Source: Candidatus Dactylopiibacterium sp. (GTDB lineage: Bacteria > Pseudomonadota > Gammaproteobacteria > Burkholderiales > Rhodocyclaceae). From it: a DNA stretch of 51,691 bases. The position numbers and the translations under genes are program-made. The stretch covers positions 1 through 51,691 of the forward strand of contig JAVHXQ010000025.1 in the NCBI GenBank assembly GCA_031119555.1. The letters run 5' to 3'. Numbering within the stretch: the first letter of the stretch is position 1; every line of letters begins with the position of its first letter. Of this stretch, positions 47,857-51,691 are shown piece by piece. The notes under the pieces were generated by a model. It was not told where the DNA came from. It was given only the letters and a program-made list of their open reading frames with translations, and made no database searches.

Positions 47857-48693
47857 ATGCGCCACGCCATCGCGCTTCTGCTGTGCTGCCTCGCGCTGCT
47901 TGCCGCGTCCGCGCGCGGCGCGGCCCCCGCGATCCTGCTCGCCGAGGTCTATCGCCCCGGCACCGATCCCGCCGCCTATCTGGTCAGCGAAAAGCTCGAC
48001 GGGGTGCGCGCGATCTGGGACGGCCACACCCTCGTCAGCCGCAGCGGGCAGATCCTCGCCGCGCCGCCGTGGTTCCTCGCGGGCCTGCCCGCCACGCCGC
48101 TGGACGGCGAACTCTGGGCCGGGCGCGGGCGCTTCGAGTGGCTCGCGGCCGCCGTGAGCCGCCTCACCCCCGTGGATGCCGAGTGGCGTGAGATCCGCTA
48201 CATGATCTTCGAGCTGCCGGGCGCGCCGGGCAGCTTTCGCGAACGCGCGGCGCGCATGCGGGCGCTCGCGGCCGAAACCGCGACGCCATGGCTGCAGGCC
48301 GTGGCCCAGACCGGCGTCGCCAGCGAGGCGGCGCTGCGCGCGCGTCTGGCGGAGGTGGTGCGCGGCGGCGGCGAAGGGCTGATGCTGCATCTGGCGCAAG
48401 CGCCCTACCTCGACGGCCGCTCGCCGGCGCTGCTGAAGCTCAAGCCCTGGCTGGACGCCGAGGCGCGCGTCGTGGCCCACCTGCCCGGCAAGGGCCGCCA
48501 CGCCGGGCGGATGGGCGCCCTGCTCGTCGAAGCGCCGGACGGGCGCCGCTTCCGCATCGGTACGGGCTTCACCGATGCGCAGCGCGCATCCCCGCCAGCG
48601 CCGGGCAGTCTCGTGACCTATCGCTACCACGCCCTCACGCGTCACGGTCTGCCGCGCACGCCCAGCTTCCTGCGCGTGCGCGACGAACCCTGA
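47857..48693 (+). CDS. ligE: Exported minimal ATP-dependent DNA ligase (LigE type)
   Basis: 278 residues. The N-terminal signal peptide (about 22 residues, LLAASARGA) suggests export. The nucleotidyltransferase motifs are complete: motif I SEKLDGVRA with the AMP-accepting Lys, motif III TPLDGELWAG, motif IV RGGGEGLMLH and motif V LLKLKPWLDAEARV. An OB-fold domain follows (from ARVVAHLPGKGRHAGRMG). Such stand-alone ligases occur in Neisseria, Vibrio and Haemophilus, where a periplasmic DNA-repair or uptake role has been proposed. The ATG at 47857 gives the signal peptide. Confidence 0.88.
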   Translation: MRHAIALLLCCLALLAASARGAAPAILLAEVYRPGTDPAAYLVSEKLDGVRAIWDGHTLVSRSGQILAAPPWFLAGLPATPLDGELWAGRGRFEWLAAAVSRLTPVDAEWREIRYMIFELPGAPGSFRERAARMRALAAETATPWLQAVAQTGVASEAALRARLAEVVRGGGEGLMLHLAQAPYLDGRSPALLKLKPWLDAEARVVAHLPGKGRHAGRMGALLVEAPDGRRFRIGTGFTDAQRASPPAPGSLVTYRYHALTRHGLPRTPSFLRVRDEP

Positions 48694-48698
48694 GCGGC

Positions 48699-50726
48699 TC
48701 AGTCGGTACGGAAGCGCGCCACGGCTTCGTCCATGCGCGAGGACAGCGATTCGAGCTGCGTCGCCACGCTGGAGGACGCCTGCGCGGAATCCGTCGTGCG
48801 CTCGGAGAGCTGCGCGATCTGATCGACCTCGCTGCCGATGGCGTTGCTCGCCGCGCTCTGTTCTTCCAGCGCCGAAGCGATGTCGGCCGTGGCGCGCGCG
48901 ATCGACTGCGCGCCGCCCTCGATGTCGCCGATCAGGCCGCGCGCGCGCTCCACGGCGGTCACGCCGTCGGCCACGAGCCCCACGGCGGTCTGCATGCCCA
49001 CCGCGGCTTCACGCGCGCCGCCCTGGATCGATTCGATCATGTCGGTGATCTCCCGCGTGGAAGCACTCGTGCGCTCCGCCAGCTTGCGCACCTCGTCGGC
49101 GACCACCGCGAAGCCCCGACCCTGCTCGCCCGCGCGCGCCGCTTCGATGGCCGCGTTGAGCGCGAGCAGATTGGTCTGCTCCGCCACTTCCTTGATGATG
49201 GAAACCACCGAGCTGATGCGCTGGGCCTGGTCGTCGAGCCGTCCGATGTGGCCGGAGGCGCCGTGTACCGCGCTTTCGATGCGCGTCATCTGCGCCAGCG
49301 CATCCACGGCCTGGCTGCGGCCATGGCCCGCCTGGTCGAGCACCGAGGACGCCAGGTCGCGCGCTTCCTGCGAGCTGTCGCGCACCTGCATGATGCTGGC
49401 GCTCATCTGCTCCACGCCCGACGCCATCGCCTGGGCGGCCTCGCTCTGCGTGCCCGCCACCTCGGCCGCCGAGGCGGAACTGTGCGCGATCGCGCTGGCG
49501 CTTTCGCTGAGTGCCGAGGCGTTGCGGCGCAGGTCGGCGATCAGCCCGCCCACGTGATGCGCGGTGCGCGCCACGCTGGCGCGGATGAGTTCCAGCTCGT
49601 TGCGCGTGCCCAGCGTCTCGTCGCGCTCGTCGCCGCCCGAGAAGTCGCCCCGGCCCATGCGTTCGATGCGCTCCACGACCTTTCCGACCGGGCGCAGCTG
49701 GCGCGCGAAGAACAGCCACAGCAGCGCGCTGAGCACCACCGCCGCGAGCAGCCCGGCGATCAGGATGCCGTTGCGCAGCTGCGTGGAGGCCCGCGTGTAG
49801 AAGGCCACCTCGCCGGTGCGCGCCACCACCACGCCGCCCCAGCTGTCGCTCTGTTCCCAGGCAGCGATGCGCTCGCCCCCGGCGGCCGGGTAGCGCAGAC
49901 GCCCCTCGGACTTCTCCAGCAGCGGCGCGAAGGCCGCGCGGCCGGCGCCATCCACATCCTGCTCGAGCAGCTTGCCGCCCTCGGCGCGCGGATGGAACAT
50001 CAGCTCGCCACGACGCCCGCCACCGGTATAGGCGACGAAACTCTCGTCGCCATTGCGTGCCTCGGCCAGCGCCTTGCGCAGGCTCGCGAACACGTCGGCC
50101 AGATCGAAGCCCACGAAGAGGATGGCCACCACCTTGCCCGAGGCGTCCCGCTGCGGCAGGTATTTGGTGAGGTAATGACGCCCGAAGAGCTCGGCCGGGC
50201 CCAGGTAGGTCTCGCCCGCGAGCACCTTGCCGTAGGCGGGATGATCGTGGGCCAGCCGGGTGCCGATGGCGCGCTCGCCACCCTGCGTCTTGAGCGAGGT
50301 GCTGACGCGCACGAAGTCGTCGCCCTCGCGCACGAACAGCGTGGCGACGCCACCGGTGCTGCGCGCGAAGGCGTCCACGGCGCGGAAATCGGCGTTGAGC
50401 AGCACGCCCTGGCTGCGCAGCGCGGGCGCCTCGACCGTGCCCGTGGCCACGCGCTCGTCGGGCGCCACCGTGAAGCCGCCGGGAAAGGCGTCGGTCAGGA
50501 TGCCGGCCACGCGGTCGGTGAGGCCGATGCTGATCTGGTAGGCGTTGTCGAGCAGCTGGCGGGTGCCGTGGGTCTCGCCCTGGAGGCCATCCTCCATGCG
50601 CGCGACGCTGCTCGAATAGCTCGTCACCGAAACGTGCAGCACCAGCGCGAGCAGGATCAGCACCGAGAGCGCCACCGAGGCGGCGACGAACTGGTGAACT
50701 AGGGACAGTCTGTTGAATAGCTTCAT
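48699..50726 (-). CDS. Methyl-accepting chemotaxis protein
   Basis: 675 residues. The first membrane helix is about 12-33 ([20 protein letters not shown]). A large periplasmic sensor (about 34-320), with [19 protein letters not shown] and [14 protein letters not shown], looks like a Cache_3-Cache_2 fold. The second helix is about 325-345 ([19 protein letters not shown]), then HAMP. The signalling domain has its hairpin tip at [20 protein letters not shown] and [17 protein letters not shown]. No CheB/CheR-binding pentapeptide is seen at the C terminus (ARFRTD). Ligand unknown; small anions or carboxylates are common for this sensor type. Confidence 0.94.
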   Translation of the reverse strand: MKLFNRLSLVHQFVAASVALSVLILLALVLHVSVTSYSSSVARMEDGLQGETHGTRQLLDNAYQISIGLTDRVAGILTDAFPGGFTVAPDERVATGTVEAPALRSQGVLLNADFRAVDAFARSTGGVATLFVREGDDFVRVSTSLKTQGGERAIGTRLAHDHPAYGKVLAGETYLGPAELFGRHYLTKYLPQRDASGKVVAILFVGFDLADVFASLRKALAEARNGDESFVAYTGGGRRGELMFHPRAEGGKLLEQDVDGAGRAAFAPLLEKSEGRLRYPAAGGERIAAWEQSDSWGGVVVARTGEVAFYTRASTQLRNGILIAGLLAAVVLSALLWLFFARQLRPVGKVVERIERMGRGDFSGGDERDETLGTRNELELIRASVARTAHHVGGLIADLRRNASALSESASAIAHSSASAAEVAGTQSEAAQAMASGVEQMSASIMQVRDSSQEARDLASSVLDQAGHGRSQAVDALAQMTRIESAVHGASGHIGRLDDQAQRISSVVSIIKEVAEQTNLLALNAAIEAARAGEQGRGFAVVADEVRKLAERTSASTREITDMIESIQGGAREAAVGMQTAVGLVADGVTAVERARGLIGDIEGGAQSIARATADIASALEEQSAASNAIGSEVDQIAQLSERTTDSAQASSSVATQLESLSSRMDEAVARFRTD

Positions 50727-50773
50727 CTGCGGGGGTCTCCGGTGTCTGTCGCACCTGTAACGGGGTCATGTCA

Positions 50774-50801
50774 ATAACGGCAAGATACATAAATTCTGTT
50801 A
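50774..50801 (-). promoter_or_regulatory. Possible sigma-28 promoter of the chemoreceptor
   Basis: On the minus strand TAAC (50798-50801) and GCCGTTAT (50774-50781) resemble TAAA and GCCGATAA, with a 16-base gap instead of the usual 15. It lies 48 bases upstream of the start. Weak. Confidence 0.28.
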
Positions 50802-50860
50802 CCGTCAAGTGCCAAAAAGTACACACCCGACACCAGAAGGGTGCGCCTCCCCCGCCGCGC

Positions 50861-50866
50861 TATAAT
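50861..50866 (+). promoter_or_regulatory. Candidate -10 element of prfB
   Basis: TATAAT 40 bases before the prfB start, within GC-TATAAT-CCGC as before prfC. No clear -35 box. Confidence 0.4.
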
Positions 50867-50905
50867 CCGCGGCCGAACCGCACGACCCGAACCCGGAAAA
50901 GGAAC

Positions 50906-51691
50906 ATGATGGAAGCCGAACGCCTCAACGCCGTTGCCAACAAGATGACCGAGCTGCGCGCGCGCGCGGATGACCTCCGGAGGTATCTTTGACTACGACA
51001 ACAAGGCCGAGAAGCTGATCGAAGTCAGCAAGCAGCTCGAAGACCCGGCGGTCTGGAACGAGCCCAAGCGCGCCCAGGACATGGGCCGCGAGAAGAAAGA
51101 ACTCGAAGGCGTGGTGCTCACGCTCGACAGCATCGCGTCGGGCCTCGCCGACTGCGGCGATCTCTACGAGCTCGCGGTGGCCGAGGACGATGAAGACACC
51201 TTCGTGGCCGTGGAAGCCGACGTGGCCGCCGTCGAAGGGCTCATCGGGGGCCTGGAATTCCGCCGCATGTTCAACAACCCGATGGACCCGCAGCCGGCCT
51301 TCATCGAGATCCAGTCGGGCGCGGGCGGCACCGAGGCGCAGGACTGGGCCTCCATGCTCGAGCGCATGTACCTGCGGTACTGCGAGCGCAAGGGCTTCAA
51401 CGTGGAGCTCATGGAAGAATCCGAAGGCGACGTGGCCGGCATCAAGAGCTGCACGATCAAGGTCTCGGGCGAATACGCCTATGGCTTCCTGCGCACCGAA
51501 ACGGGCGTGCACCGCCTCGTGCGCAAGAGCCCCTTCGATTCCAACGCGCGCCGTCACACGAGCTTCGTGTCGGTGTTCGTGTTCCCCGAGGTCGACGACT
51601 CGATCGAAATCGAGATCAACCCCGCCGACGTGCGCACCGACACCTATCGCGCCTCCGGCGCGGGCGGTCAGCACATCAACAAGACCGACTC
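50906..51691 (+). CDS. prfB: Peptide chain release factor 2 (5' part, with programmed +1 frameshift)
   Basis: The zero frame begins at ATG 50906 and gives 28 residues ending DDLRRYL before an in-frame TGA at 50990. Skipping base 50990 continues in the +1 frame as [18 protein letters not shown] and stays open to the window edge. It includes [15 protein letters not shown] and the GGQ peptidyl-hydrolysis motif ([13 protein letters not shown]) near 51660. The SPF anticodon motif is seen in [11 protein letters not shown]. The 3' end lies beyond the window. RF2 reads UGA and UAA. Confidence 0.96.
50979..50992 (+). promoter_or_regulatory. prfB autoregulatory frameshift site
   Basis: A Shine-Dalgarno-like GGAGG (50979-50983), 3-base spacer TAT, slippery CTT and stop TGA followed by C reproduce the known RF2 recoding signal. 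Low RF2 lets the ribosome slip +1 at CTT and make full-length protein; abundant RF2 terminates at the TGA. Confidence 0.95.

Overview
The window reads as a stretch of high-GC (about two thirds G+C) chromosome from a motile betaproteobacterium of the order Burkholderiales, most like the Alcaligenaceae/Bordetella group. The evidence is gene order and protein character: leuC-leuD-leuB-asd-fimV-truA-trpF-trpB-trpA-accD-folC-dedD-cvpA-purF in one direction, cysS divergent from two cyclophilin genes and lpxH, a FimV with LysM and acidic repeats, and trpB directly followed by trpA. No tRNA, rRNA, insertion sequence, prophage or CRISPR array was seen. The species cannot be named from the sequence alone.

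Layout. 1-7128: a LolD/YbbA-type ABC ATPase divergent from tesA, a DUF4124 protein, a small membrane protein, a lone ParA-like ATPase behind cysS, then ppiA-ppiB-lpxH. 7193-23837 (minus strand): purine, folate, fatty-acid, tryptophan, tRNA-modification, polar-assembly, aspartate-family and leucine genes. 23997-27745: an XRE/MmyB-type regulator, an M48 lipoprotein protease, aroC, a GlcG/HbpS-like protein and a PII protein. 28325-38984: two paralogous 392-residue flagellins in direct orientation bracketing a three-gene cassette: a TPR-methyltransferase with a Stf0-like tail, a small glycosyltransferase, and a 1630-residue multi-domain glycosyltransferase. It looks like a flagellin-modification locus. 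39052-44773: a FucP-like sugar transporter, then a nitric-oxide block (quinol NO reductase norB, divergent nnrS, azurin) with FNR-like and NsrR-like sites. 44966-51691: an EamA exporter, prfC, an exported minimal ATP-dependent DNA ligase, a chemoreceptor, and the 5' part of prfB with its programmed frameshift.

How the genes work together. Most of the window is housekeeping biosynthesis in dense runs with 4-base overlaps (cvpA/dedD/folC), so co-transcription is likely. Regulation is visible in several places. A 42-codon reading frame ending in a threonine run precedes asd and looks like an attenuation-type leader. A perfect intrinsic terminator of fimV lies inside the first codons of the next gene, at the head of the truA-trp-accD-purF run. 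Palindromes resembling NsrR sites, plus an FNR-like box, lie between norB and nnrS.

The most noteworthy items are the Thr-rich leader upstream of asd, the flagellin-bracketed glycosylation cassette with its degenerate sulfotransferase-like fusion, and the nitric-oxide regulatory region.
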